A program made the position numbers and the translations under genes. The notes beneath the pieces are model-generated. The model made no database searches, was not told where the DNA came from, and worked only from the letters and a program-made list of their open reading frames with translations. 64,000 bases of DNA from Sphingomonas oligoaromativorans (lineage in GTDB: Bacteria; Pseudomonadota; Alphaproteobacteria; Sphingomonadales; Sphingomonadaceae): assembly GCF_011762195.1 (NCBI RefSeq), contig NZ_JAASQK010000004.1, positions 310,001-374,000 of the forward strand, in the 5' to 3' direction. Numbering within the stretch: the stretch's first letter is position 1; every line of letters starts with the position of its first letter. Of this stretch, positions 1-8,260 are shown piece after piece.

Positions 1-978
1 GCGATCCCGGCGGCGATCATCTATTCGAGCGTCAACCTCTTTTTCTTCCATGAGACGGACAAGAAGATGGAGGCCAAATACGAGGCCCGGTACCAGAAGG
101 GGGCGCCGCCACGCCGGGGGTTCCCGATGGAGATGCCGCCGGGGCCGCCGGACAACAACTTCCAGATCACCACCCCCGTTCCGCCCGGCCCGCCCGTCGC
201 CGCCAAAAACATGACGCACGACGATGAGGAGATGACCATCCTCCAGTCGATCGCGGAAAATTCCTGGAACGGTTATTTCTTCTTCGTCGCCTGGGCATCG
301 CTCTACGTCGCACTCTGTTATGCGGCGGAAGTGGGGGCCTTGGAGCGTCGGACGGGGGCTCTCCGTGCCGCCGCGCAGGCTGCGGAGCTGCGCGCCTTGC
401 GGTATCAGGTGAACCCGCATTTCCTCTTCAACACGTTGAATTCGCTATCGTCCCTCGTGCTCACGGGAAGGCAGGAGCAGGCCGAGCGGATGATCCTCAA
501 CCTCTCGACCTTCTTCCGCACCAGCCTGTGCGACGATCCGACGGTGGACGTGCCGCTCTCCGAGGAAATCCACCTCCAGCGTCTCTATCTCGACATCGAG
601 GCCGTGCGTTTTCCCGAGCGCCTCGTGATCGATATCGATATACCCGAGAGGCTCCAGAGCGCGTGCGTACCCGGACTCATCCTCCAGCCACTGGTGGAGA
701 ATGCGGTGAAATACGGCGTGTCGCGATCGAAGAAGCCCGTGACGATCCGCATTCGCGCCCGCGAGAGCGAACTGGGCCTGCTGCTCTGCGTCGAGGATGA
801 CGGCGATCCGTTGCCGACGCCGATCGACGCCATCAACGGCACCGGCGTGGGCCTTCAGAATGTCCGGGACCGGCTCGTCGCCCGCTTCGGGGAGGCGGGA
901 AGTTGTCGCTGGGGGGCGTTGCCGGGCGGCGGCTTCGCCGTGCGCCTCGCCATGCCGATGGTGTGGAACTGTGCCTGA
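1..978 (+). CDS. Sensor histidine kinase, LytS/YehU type (5' end outside window)
   Basis: This is the C-terminal 325 residues of a membrane-linked sensor kinase; the frame is open to the left edge, so the N-terminus is missing. It reads on through a hydrophobic stretch and a proline-rich segment to the His_kinase (PF06580-type) block, whose phospho-acceptor sits in 'QVNPHFLFNTLN'. An HATPase domain follows, with the N-box 'LVENAVKYG' and a 'GTGVGLQNVRDR' G-box. The family autophosphorylates on His and passes the phosphate to a LytR-type regulator. Such a regulator overlaps its stop codon here, so the two are co-translated. The signal sensed cannot be told. Family assignment is sure; physiological role is unknown. 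Confidence 0.93.
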   Translation, partial: AIPAAIIYSSVNLFFFHETDKKMEAKYEARYQKGAPPRRGFPMEMPPGPPDNNFQITTPVPPGPPVAAKNMTHDDEEMTILQSIAENSWNGYFFFVAWASLYVALCYAAEVGALERRTGALRAAAQAAELRALRYQVNPHFLFNTLNSLSSLVLTGRQEQAERMILNLSTFFRTSLCDDPTVDVPLSEEIHLQRLYLDIEAVRFPERLVIDIDIPERLQSACVPGLILQPLVENAVKYGVSRSKKPVTIRIRARESELGLLLCVEDDGDPLPTPIDAINGTGVGLQNVRDRLVARFGEAGSCRWGALPGGGFAVRLAMPMVWNCA

Positions 979-1711
979 GGCGCCGCTCCGTGCCCTGATC
1001 GTCGACGACGAGCCGCTGGCCGTCGAGCGGCTCCAGATCCTCTGCGCGGGGACGGAGGGGGTCTCGCTGATCGGCACGGCGTCGGATGGGGAGGCCGCGC
1101 TGCGGCTGGTCGAGGCGCTGTCGCCCGACCTGCTGCTTCTCGACATCAGTATGCCCGGCATGGACGGGATGAGCGTCGCCCGCGTGCTGGAGGGCAAGGC
1201 GGCGCGCCCGGCGGTGATCTTCTGCACCGCCTTCGATCAGTTCGCGGTCGCGGCTTTCGATGTCGCGGCGGTCGATTATCTGCTGAAACCGGTGACGCAG
1301 GAGCGGCTCGCGAAGGCGGTGGCGCGCGTCGCCGAGAAGCTGCGCACGCAGGCCTCCGGCGATGTCCCGCCCGGATCGGAATGGACCGAGGAGTTCTGGG
1401 TGCCGCATCGATCGGAGATGATCCGCATCGCGGCACAGGACATCGATCTGATCGAGGCGGAACGGGATTATATGCGCTTGCGCATCGGCCAGCGCAGCTT
1501 CCTGCTGCACCAGACGATCAGCGAGCTGGAGCGCCGGCTGGACCCGACGCGCTTCATCCGCCTCCATCGCTCGACGATCGTGCGCAAGGACTTCATCGCG
1601 AAGCTCCAGCATGATCGGCTCGGCACATGGTCCGCCTGTCTGGCGGACGGGTCGGAGATGCGGATCGGACGGACCTATCTGCCATCCGTGAAAGCCATCG
1701 CGGGGCGTTGA
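971..1711 (+). CDS. LytR/AlgR-family response regulator
   Basis: A 246-residue regulator with an N-terminal receiver (acidic pair in 'IVDDEP', phospho-acceptor Asp in 'LLLLDISMPGMDG', Lys in 'YLLKPV') and a C-terminal LytTR DNA-binding domain (from about residue 140; 'LIEAERDYMRLRIG', 'FIRLHRSTIVRK'). The GTG start at 971 overlaps the kinase stop TGA (976-978); reading frames further upstream lie inside the kinase gene and match nothing. LytTR regulators bind direct repeats near their target promoters. Targets are not visible here. Partner of the upstream kinase by overlap. Confidence 0.93.
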   Translation: MPEAPLRALIVDDEPLAVERLQILCAGTEGVSLIGTASDGEAALRLVEALSPDLLLLDISMPGMDGMSVARVLEGKAARPAVIFCTAFDQFAVAAFDVAAVDYLLKPVTQERLAKAVARVAEKLRTQASGDVPPGSEWTEEFWVPHRSEMIRIAAQDIDLIEAERDYMRLRIGQRSFLLHQTISELERRLDPTRFIRLHRSTIVRKDFIAKLQHDRLGTWSACLADGSEMRIGRTYLPSVKAIAGR

Positions 1712-1725
1712 CAGGCCAGCAAAAG

Positions 1726-1752
1726 GCGCCTCCGGGCGATTGCCGGAGGCGC
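1726..1752 (-). terminator. Hairpin terminator between convergent genes
   Basis: A perfect 10-bp inverted repeat (GCGCCTCCGG / CCGGAGGCGC) with a 7-nt loop lies between the response regulator and the UrcA gene. Read on the minus strand it is followed by CTTTT, so it fits a rho-independent terminator for the UrcA gene. It may also stop the kinase/regulator transcript. Confidence 0.7.
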
Positions 1753-1760
1753 TCCTGCCG

Positions 1761-2123
1761 TCAGTGAAGATTGATCTGACGCGGGCTTCGGTCCGCCATC
1801 GCGAGGGCCTTGCCCGGTCGCGCATCGGCGATGGCGAGTTGCACCTGAGGCGCGGCGCTCTCCAGGGCGACCCGGCGGCAGGCATCGCTCTGCCGAACGG
1901 CGAGAAGATCGCGGGCATCCGGGGCTCCGCAGACCGCCTTCGCGGCCTGGGCGACGCGGGCGTGCAGCGTCTGGACGCCGGCATCGGTGGCGAGGTCGAG
2001 GTCCGCGATGCGGACGATCGCGCTCTGGCCGTCGGTGACGGGTGCCGCGAGCGCCGGCATGGCGAGAATGGCGGCGGCGGACATTGCGGCGGAAACGCTG
2101 GTACGGACGAACCGGGTGACCAT
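1761..2123 (-). CDS. UrcA family exported protein
   Basis: A 120-residue protein with an N-terminal signal peptide (hydrophobic run ending near 'MPALAAP') and the UrcA pattern: 'IADLDLATDAGVQTLHARV', then 'AAKAVCG', then a second Cys in 'QSDACR'. UrcA proteins are small periplasmic proteins of alphaproteobacteria, especially sphingomonads and Caulobacter relatives; their function is not known. The two cysteines could form a disulfide. A GAGGAG ribosome-binding site lies 7 nt before the ATG. It stands alone, convergent with the two-component system. Confidence 0.85.
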   Translation of the reverse strand: MVTRFVRTSVSAAMSAAAILAMPALAAPVTDGQSAIVRIADLDLATDAGVQTLHARVAQAAKAVCGAPDARDLLAVRQSDACRRVALESAAPQVQLAIADARPGKALAMADRSPRQINLH

Positions 2124-2542
2124 GATCCATGCTCCTCAAAGCCTGACCGGGGCCTTGCCCGGCGTGTTCGCGGTGTCTTCCGACCTCGCGGAGCCGCACC
2201 ATAAGGAAGCCTTCCGCGGCCGACCCATGAGGTTCGACCGGAAGCGCTCGCCGCTCTGCGGACAGCGCCCGGACCCGACGAACGACAGGCTCGTATCGAC
2301 GAATGACCTCGGGATTGAAGCGGTTGCCGGCCATTATGGGCAAGGGATCGAACCGCCGGCCCCGAGGCGAGAGCCGCTTTCGGATGGCTACTCCGAAGGG
2401 ATTAGCGGGGCCGCCGCGCTTCCCTGCGAAGGTGTGTAGCTCCGAAAGGGCGATGTCCCGCCCCGAAGGAGCGGATTACACCCGTGGCCGGCGACAGGTT
2501 CGGGGCGGCGATATCGTGGCGACTCTCGTCAGGCAGGAGGCG
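2124..2542. other. Intergenic region upstream of the polysaccharide cluster
   Basis: About 420 nt separate the divergent UrcA gene and the polymerase-like gene. I see no convincing small gene. It should hold the promoter of the UrcA gene and of the first plus-strand polysaccharide gene. No clear -35/-10 pair, riboswitch or repeat could be assigned by eye. Part of it may be coding if the polymerase-like gene uses its upstream ATG at 2453. Confidence 0.4.
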
Positions 2543-3817
2543 ATGGCGACGGGGCGCCCGCAAGGGGCGGAAACGCCCTGGATCATCCTCGGCGGGATAT
2601 TCTTCTCCTGCTATCTGACCTGGCGCCCGATACAGGACGTGATGTTCACGCTGAGCGATGCGCTGTTCCTGCTCGGGCTGCTCGTGCTCGTCATCCAGCA
2701 TCGTATCCCGCTGGAGCCGCTGCGCTTCCTCACCCCCTTCTGGCTGGCCGGGTTCGCGATGCTGGCGATCGGCCTGCTGATCGGATCGATCGGCTGCCCG
2801 ATGCCGTGGCGGTGGCTGATCGTGGCGGGGCAATATCTCTTCGCCTGGGTCGTCCTGCCGCTGATCGTGATGCGGCGCGGGCCGGATCAGACGGTGCGGA
2901 TGCTCAAGGCCTTCACCTGGGGCGTGTTCGCGATGAACCTGTTCGGGGCCTATATCTGGTTCACCTACACGGGATCGTTCGAGGAGGCGCGCAGCCTGCT
3001 CGGCATCGATTTCCTGTCGGGCGGGCGGCGGCTGGGCGCCTTCACGGCCGATGCGAACTGGAACGGCGCCGTGCTCGCCATGGCCGTGCCCGCCGCCTTC
3101 TATCTGCGCGCCAAGAAGGAGATCGGGAATGTCTTGCTGCTGCTGTGGCTCGCGGTGCTGCTGCTGGGTGTCATCCTCACCGCGTCGTTCACGGCCTTCA
3201 TAGGCTGTTCGGCGGCGGTGCTGACCTTCATGGCGGTGGGAGGCATCCGGCCGAGCCTTCGCACGACGCTGCTGCTGGTGGCGGGAGGGGCGCTGCTCGC
3301 CCTTCTCTATTTCGAGAATGGGGGCGGGTTGCCCAAGATCTTCGTCGATCGCGTGGGCAACGCCATCGATCGCGGCGACATTTCCGAAGCGGGCACGTTC
3401 GAGGGGCGGATGGCGCTGATCCGCGAGGCGTGGGGAATGGTGGAAAGCCATATGCTGGTGGGGGTCGGCGCCGACCAGTATCGCGAGATCAGCATCTACA
3501 AGGCGCCCGTCCACAACATGTATCTGCTGCTCTGGGCCGAGGGCGGGCTGATCGCGATGTTCGGCTGGGTGCTGATGATGGCGGTGCTGCTTGCCGCGGC
3601 GATCCGGGCCTATCCGCGCGATCGGCTGGCGACCGCGCTGACGCTTTCCACCACCACCACTTTCCTGATCGCCACCACGGCGAGCCCGCATATGTATGCG
3701 CGGCTCTGGTCCGTGCCGGTGCTGATCGCGCTGGCGATATCGATCGAGGTGGCGCTCGACGTCGGACCGGCACAGCGGCGGCGCAGCCTGCTGAGGCGGG
3801 CAGAGCAGGCGCTCTGA
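2543..3817 (+). CDS. O-antigen ligase/polymerase-like membrane protein (Wzy-type)
   Basis: A polytopic inner-membrane protein of about 425 residues with roughly ten to twelve hydrophobic segments. A large loop before the C-terminal helices contains 'GRMALIREAWGMVESHMLVGVGADQY' (in two parts 'GRMALIREAWGMV' and 'LVGVGADQY') and 'APVHNMYLLLWAEGG', the typical O-antigen ligase/Wzy (PF04932) signature with the conserved His. Such proteins polymerise lipid-linked repeat units at the periplasmic face. The start is uncertain: ATG 2543 is preceded closely by AGGCAGGAGG, GTG 2516 and ATG 2453 are in frame. Its stop overlaps the next start (TGATG), so it is co-translated with the glycosyltransferase. 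Confidence 0.85.
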   Translation: MATGRPQGAETPWIILGGIFFSCYLTWRPIQDVMFTLSDALFLLGLLVLVIQHRIPLEPLRFLTPFWLAGFAMLAIGLLIGSIGCPMPWRWLIVAGQYLFAWVVLPLIVMRRGPDQTVRMLKAFTWGVFAMNLFGAYIWFTYTGSFEEARSLLGIDFLSGGRRLGAFTADANWNGAVLAMAVPAAFYLRAKKEIGNVLLLLWLAVLLLGVILTASFTAFIGCSAAVLTFMAVGGIRPSLRTTLLLVAGGALLALLYFENGGGLPKIFVDRVGNAIDRGDISEAGTFEGRMALIREAWGMVESHMLVGVGADQYREISIYKAPVHNMYLLLWAEGGLIAMFGWVLMMAVLLAAAIRAYPRDRLATALTLSTTTTFLIATTASPHMYARLWSVPVLIALAISIEVALDVGPAQRRRSLLRRAEQAL

Positions 3818-4998
3818 TGGAGTGGCGGCCGCATATGGCCCCCACGGCGGACGGCGCCCGGCGGGGCGGCGGATTCCCGCATATCGCGATCGTGCTGGCC
3901 GGGCTGGGGGCGGGCGGAGCGGAGCGGGTGGTGAGCCTGATCTCCGGCCGCTGGGTGGAAGAGGGGCACCGCGTCACCGTCATCGCCTTCGATCGCGTGG
4001 ACGCGCCCGTCTTCCACGCGATCGATCCGCGCATCCGCCTCGTCCGGCTCGGGATCGAGCCCGGCGGGGGTGGACGGCTGGCAGGCGTGCGCGCGGTGCT
4101 CCGGCGGATCGCGGCGCTGCGGCGGACGCTGGCGGACGTGGCACCCGACGTCACCATCTCCTTCCTCACCAAGATCAATGTGCTGACGCTGCTGGCGAGC
4201 CTCGGCACCGGCCGGCGGGTGATCGTTTCGGAACGCAACAACCCCCGGATGCAGCAGGCCAGTCGCGTGTGGACGCTGCTCCTCGCGCGGCTGCACTGGC
4301 GCGCGGAAGGCATCGTCATGCAGACGCGGGCAAGCCTCGCCTGCCTTGGCGCGGCGGCGCGAAGGCGGGCGTCCGTCATCCCCAACCCGATCTCCGTCCA
4401 CCCGGTCGAGGGGCCGCCCCGCGACGGTCATGTGCTGGCGGCGACGGGGCGGCTGACATGGCAGAAGGGCTTCGACATGCTGATCGACGCCTTCGCGCTC
4501 GTCGCACCGGCCTATCCCGACTGGACGCTGGCGATCTGGGGCGAGGGCGAGGATCGCCCGCTGCTGGAGAAGCGGATTGCGCGGCATCGGATGGCGGATC
4601 GGATCAGCCTGCGCGGCAACAGCCGTTCGCCCGACGAATGGGTGGGGCAGGCGGACGCCTTCGTGCTTTCCTCCCGCTACGAGGGGTTCGGCAATGTCCT
4701 CGGCGAGGCGATGGCGGGGGGGCTTCCGGTGGCGGCCTTCAATTGCGACTTCGGACCCGCTGAGATGATCCGGCCGGAGGAGGACGGCCTGCTCGTCCCC
4801 TGTGGCGATGTTCCGGGGCTGGCGGGTGCGCTCGGGCGGCTGATGGGCGACGGGGAACTCCGCGCCCGGCTGGGCGAGGCCGCGCGGCGATCCGCCCGGC
4901 GCTATCGCCCGGAGGCGATCCAGCAGCGCTGGGACGATCTGCTGGCCGGAATGGACATCCGCCGATCGATCAGGGGTGCGCGATCCGTTCCTTGCTGA
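3817..4998 (+). CDS. Glycosyltransferase family 4
   Basis: A 393-residue retaining GT-B enzyme. The N-terminal Rossmann half opens with 'IAIVLAGLGAGGAERVV', the GGAE donor/acceptor-loop signature of GT4. The C-terminal half has 'GRLTWQKGFDMLIDAFA' and the E-x7-E region 'SSRYEGFGNVLGEAMAGGLPV'. It transfers a sugar from a nucleotide donor to a growing lipid-linked oligosaccharide in the cytoplasm. Donor and acceptor cannot be told from sequence. Starts one nt into the upstream stop; its 3' end overlaps the convergent lyase gene by 29 nt. Confidence 0.93.
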   Translation: MEWRPHMAPTADGARRGGGFPHIAIVLAGLGAGGAERVVSLISGRWVEEGHRVTVIAFDRVDAPVFHAIDPRIRLVRLGIEPGGGGRLAGVRAVLRRIAALRRTLADVAPDVTISFLTKINVLTLLASLGTGRRVIVSERNNPRMQQASRVWTLLLARLHWRAEGIVMQTRASLACLGAAARRRASVIPNPISVHPVEGPPRDGHVLAATGRLTWQKGFDMLIDAFALVAPAYPDWTLAIWGEGEDRPLLEKRIARHRMADRISLRGNSRSPDEWVGQADAFVLSSRYEGFGNVLGEAMAGGLPVAAFNCDFGPAEMIRPEEDGLLVPCGDVPGLAGALGRLMGDGELRARLGEAARRSARRYRPEAIQQRWDDLLAGMDIRRSIRGARSVPC

Positions 4999-6292
4999 GA
5001 TCGTCGAGGAACTCGTCCAGATTGGTCCAGCCGCTGGCGTCATGGTGGCCCCACGCATCGAACTTGTCCGGGTTGAGGCCGTGAGCAACTTCCCAGTCGT
5101 CGGCCATTCCGTCATTGTCGCGATCGGGATAGGGCTTGCCGGAGGCGATCACCGGCAGATCGCCGAAACCCGAAACGATATGGCCCGACCGGCTGCGAAC
5201 CTCGGAAACGATCCGGCGGTCGACCGCGTCGCGGGGCAGCGCGCCGGAATGGGCGAGCACTTCGTCATAGGCTGCCTGCGCGCTGGTGACGGGAACGGTG
5301 ATCGGGCAGGGGGGAGATGGCACGCGGACGGCCGCCACGCCCTCATTCTCGGCCAGCAATCCGTCGAAGACATTGCCCTTGTCGTACAGGCGGGCATGGC
5401 CGGTGCTTCCGAGCGCATGATAGACCAGCGCATGGGCATAGCCGACCTTGCTGTTGGGGCCGGCGCGGAAATAATTGCCGACGATGCTGACGGGCGTGCC
5501 GCCGTAGCTTTCCCAGATTTCCGCGAACTCGACCACGCCGTTATACAGCACGTTGTTCACGATCTCGACGCAGGAGCCGCGCGGGAAGTTGATGTCCGGG
5601 TTCCGATCGCCGTTGTGGGCGCAGAGGTTGCGGATGAAGCTGACATGCTGCGGGCCTTTCGGATCGCTGGCCAGCAGCGCGCATTTGTCGTGCCTGGGAA
5701 TGCCCTCGGCGAAGATCGAGTTGGAGATGGTGATCTCGTCATTCTGGGCATAGCCGCCGATATTCTCATCCAGCGACCAGGACGTGCTGACATGGTCGAT
5801 CATCACGCGGCGGCTGTTCTCGATGGTGATGCCGCTGTTGGACTCGCGCTGCTCGCCGCGCCGGTCCGGCCGCACCCGGATGTAACGGATGATGACGTCG
5901 TGGGTGTTCTTGATGACGAGCGGGGTGAAGCCGTCCGGCCCGCCATTGTGCGTGAGGAGGATGCCGCCGCCCGGCGCGGTCTGCCCCGCGATGGTGATGT
6001 AGGGATTGACGATGATCGGCCGCCTGCTCGTGTAGCGGATCACGCCGCCCACGCGGAAGGTGCATACCCTCGGGCCGCGCGCGTCGATGCAGGCGCGGAG
6101 CGATCCGGGGCCGGAATCCGCCAGCGTGGTGACCGGGATGATCCGCCCGCCGCGGCCGCCGATCGAGGTGCGGCCATAGCCTTCGGCACCCGGAAACGCC
6201 TCCTTCTGCGCCACGGGCGCGGCGGCGGCCGCTTCGCCGAGCAGCATCAGCAGCATGGCCATGCCCCAGAGCAGCAGCCGTTTCCGGTCCAT
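4970..6292 (-). CDS. Exported pectate-lyase-like (PL1-type) parallel beta-helix protein
   Basis: 440 residues with a signal peptide ('LLLWGMAMLLMLLGEAAAAAP'-like run) followed by a right-handed beta-helix: 'FPGAEGYGRTSIGGRGG', 'TTLADSGPGSLRACI', 'ITIAGQTAPGGGI', 'VMIDHVSTSWSLDENI'. This is the pattern of periplasmic/secreted PL1 pectate lyase-like proteins. The C-terminus carries a 'DRDNDGMADDWE' calcium-binding-like stretch. Lyases inside polysaccharide clusters usually trim or clear polymer made by the same cluster. The ATG at 6292 has AGGGACAGG upstream and is preferred over a TTG at 6307. Last gene of the minus-strand export operon. Confidence 0.85.
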   Translation of the reverse strand: MDRKRLLLWGMAMLLMLLGEAAAAAPVAQKEAFPGAEGYGRTSIGGRGGRIIPVTTLADSGPGSLRACIDARGPRVCTFRVGGVIRYTSRRPIIVNPYITIAGQTAPGGGILLTHNGGPDGFTPLVIKNTHDVIIRYIRVRPDRRGEQRESNSGITIENSRRVMIDHVSTSWSLDENIGGYAQNDEITISNSIFAEGIPRHDKCALLASDPKGPQHVSFIRNLCAHNGDRNPDINFPRGSCVEIVNNVLYNGVVEFAEIWESYGGTPVSIVGNYFRAGPNSKVGYAHALVYHALGSTGHARLYDKGNVFDGLLAENEGVAAVRVPSPPCPITVPVTSAQAAYDEVLAHSGALPRDAVDRRIVSEVRSRSGHIVSGFGDLPVIASGKPYPDRDNDGMADDWEVAHGLNPDKFDAWGHHDASGWTNLDEFLDDLSKERIAHP

Positions 6293-6303
6293 GTGCCTGT
6301 CCC

Positions 6304-7566
6304 TCAATAGGCGAAGCGTATTCCGAGCTGTGTCTGCCAGCGGTGGAAGCGATCCACCTGCTGGTCCGCGCCGCGATGCGTGTAGGTGGTGTTCAGGATC
6401 AGCGTGAGGAAGCGGTTCATCAGATAGCGGGCCTCGGCCGTGCCGCTGATGTAGCGCTGATCGTGGTCGATCGAGCCGCGATAGTGGATGTTGTCGATCG
6501 CGACGCCGGCATGGAGGATCAGGTTGTGCCGCGCCTCCTGATCGATGGAGACGCCGGCTCGCGTATCGATGCGGCCGATCGCACCGTTGCGGATCGTGGC
6601 GACGTCGCCCCGGAACACGTCCGCCACCACGGTCGTCCGCACGCGTGGGTGCCAGACGAGCCGGCCGCTCGCGGCGAGCCCGGTGAAGGATTTGAGCCGG
6701 CGATCGTCGGGATCGGAGGAGAAGACACCGGCCCCGATATTGCCCTGAAGCCGGTTGGTGATGTCGAAGGACAGGCCTGCCAGCGCGCCGCTCGTGGTCG
6801 TGTCGCGGTTGATGCCGTTGCGATCGACGCGCAGGCGCGCGTCGCGGCGGTTGACGAACGGCTCGATATAGACAGCCACGCGCTGCGTGACGTTCAGCAG
6901 GCCCCGCACGGAGGCGCGATAGGTCGTCAGGTCGCGGTCCGCGTCAACCGTCGGCAGATAGTCCAGATGGCTGATGGCGACGCGCGCGATCACGCCGGCC
7001 CGCCCGCCCTTGTAGGCATAGCTGAAATCACCCGTCGCGAGGTTGATGAGCGCGGGCGGCAGGGATCGGTCGAAGTCCGCCTCGGGATCGCTCCGGCGCT
7101 CATAGGTGCGGTCGAAGGTGACGGTGGCGTTGAGCGTCTGGCTGGCGCCGAACGTCTTGGTGGCATCGGCCTTGGCGCCGAAGGTGTTGACGTTCTCCCG
7201 CGGCGTATCGGCGTAGCGGATGAGATCGGCGTGGAGGTCCGTCTTGAGATCGAAGGTGGAGCGCTTGAGTTCGCCGGTCAGGCGCGGCTGGATGTCGAAG
7301 ACGGTGTCGCCCTTTCGCCGATCGGGCGTGGCGAAGATATTGTCGTTGTAGGTGGCGTCCGCCTCGAGGCTCGGCACGAGGAGGAAGCCGCCGGCCGTCA
7401 GCGTGCGCGGCTCGTAGCCGGGGCGGGGCAGGCTCATGATCGACATGTCGCGCTGCTCGTCCTGCCCCATCAGCGGGGTGGCACCCAGACAGAGGATGGA
7501 AAGGGCCAGCACCGGGCCGGCCCCCGGCACAAGCGCCGCTCCGAAGAGCCTGATCCCGCGGCTCAC
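6304..7566 (-). CDS. Outer-membrane beta-barrel protein (BBP2-type) of the polysaccharide cluster
   Basis: 420 residues: signal peptide, short linker, then alternating amphipathic beta strands ending in an aromatic C-terminus ('QTQLGIRFAY'), typical of BAM-inserted barrels. The opening 'LVPSLEADATYNDNIFAT' matches the putative beta-barrel porin 2 family (PF10082) often found next to Wza-like genes in alphaproteobacterial polysaccharide clusters. It probably assists outer-membrane passage or anchoring of the polymer; this role is inferred. It follows the Wza-like gene by 4 nt and precedes the lyase by about 11 nt. Confidence 0.82.
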   Translation of the reverse strand: MSRGIRLFGAALVPGAGPVLALSILCLGATPLMGQDEQRDMSIMSLPRPGYEPRTLTAGGFLLVPSLEADATYNDNIFATPDRRKGDTVFDIQPRLTGELKRSTFDLKTDLHADLIRYADTPRENVNTFGAKADATKTFGASQTLNATVTFDRTYERRSDPEADFDRSLPPALINLATGDFSYAYKGGRAGVIARVAISHLDYLPTVDADRDLTTYRASVRGLLNVTQRVAVYIEPFVNRRDARLRVDRNGINRDTTTSGALAGLSFDITNRLQGNIGAGVFSSDPDDRRLKSFTGLAASGRLVWHPRVRTTVVADVFRGDVATIRNGAIGRIDTRAGVSIDQEARHNLILHAGVAIDNIHYRGSIDHDQRYISGTAEARYLMNRFLTLILNTTYTHRGADQQVDRFHRWQTQLGIRFAY

Positions 7567-7570
7567 AGGC

Positions 7571-8125
7571 CTAGAACCAGCTTTCCCGGACCACGATCAT
7601 GTCGCCGGGCAGCACGGGCGTGTCCGCCGTCGCGCTCCCTTTCTGCGAGGCGCGGGTGATCGTCGCGGAGCGGGTGTTGGCGCGGAAGGTATAGCCCCCC
7701 GCGATCGATACGGCCGTCATCAGCGACATGCCCGGCACATAGGGATATTGCCCCGGCTTCTGCACCTCACCCGCGATGTAGAAGGGGCGATAGGCGATGA
7801 TCTGGGCGCTGACCTTGGGATCGTTGACGAGCTGCTTGGCGCGGATCTGCGAGGCGATAGAGGCTTCCGCCTGCCGGAGCGTCTTGCCCGCGACCTTGAC
7901 GGGATCGAGCATGGGCAGCGCCACCTCGCCGGTATCGTCGATCAGATAGGTGTTGGTGATGGCGTCGAGGCCGAAGACCGTGATGCGGATCTGGTCGCCC
8001 GGCCCGAGCTGATAGACGCCCGGCGCCGTCATCGACATTTCGGGCAGGCGCGCGCCGCTTGCTCCGCCGGTGCCGGCCAGCATCAGGATGGCTGCCGAGA
8101 TCGCGATGAACCGATGTTTCGTCAC
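7571..8125 (-). CDS. Polysaccharide export protein, Wza/GumB family (short)
   Basis: 184 residues with a signal peptide, a Poly_export domain ('YQLGPGDQIRITVFGLDAITN', 'TGEVALPMLDPVKVAGKT') and one SLBB domain ('YIAGEVQKPGQYPYVPGMSLMTAVSIAGG'). Wza-family proteins form the outer-membrane export channel. This one is about half the length of E. coli Wza, has no lipobox Cys near its N-terminus and lacks the C-terminal amphipathic helix. It is thus like short GumB-type partners, and the neighbouring barrel may supply the outer-membrane part. The GTG start at 8125 follows GAGGAGGGGG; an in-frame ATG at 8251 gives an implausible N-terminus. Confidence 0.9.
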   Translation of the reverse strand: MTKHRFIAISAAILMLAGTGGASGARLPEMSMTAPGVYQLGPGDQIRITVFGLDAITNTYLIDDTGEVALPMLDPVKVAGKTLRQAEASIASQIRAKQLVNDPKVSAQIIAYRPFYIAGEVQKPGQYPYVPGMSLMTAVSIAGGYTFRANTRSATITRASQKGSATADTPVLPGDMIVVRESWF

Positions 8126-8260
8126 TGCCCCCTCCTCTTCGGCGGAAGATCGCGGTGCGGCCCATGGCTTCCATCGGTCGGCCCGCGATCCGAAGATTTC
8201 CTCCCTGCCTTGCGGGCAGGGAAACGGCGGTATCGACTCATCGCATGGCATAACCCCCGC

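Noticed and set aside
2402-3691. Long minus-strand reading frames opposite the polymerase-like and many other genes
   Set aside because: They are Arg/His/Gln-rich antisense frames that arise from high GC at third codon positions, with no recognisable domains or ribosome-binding sites.
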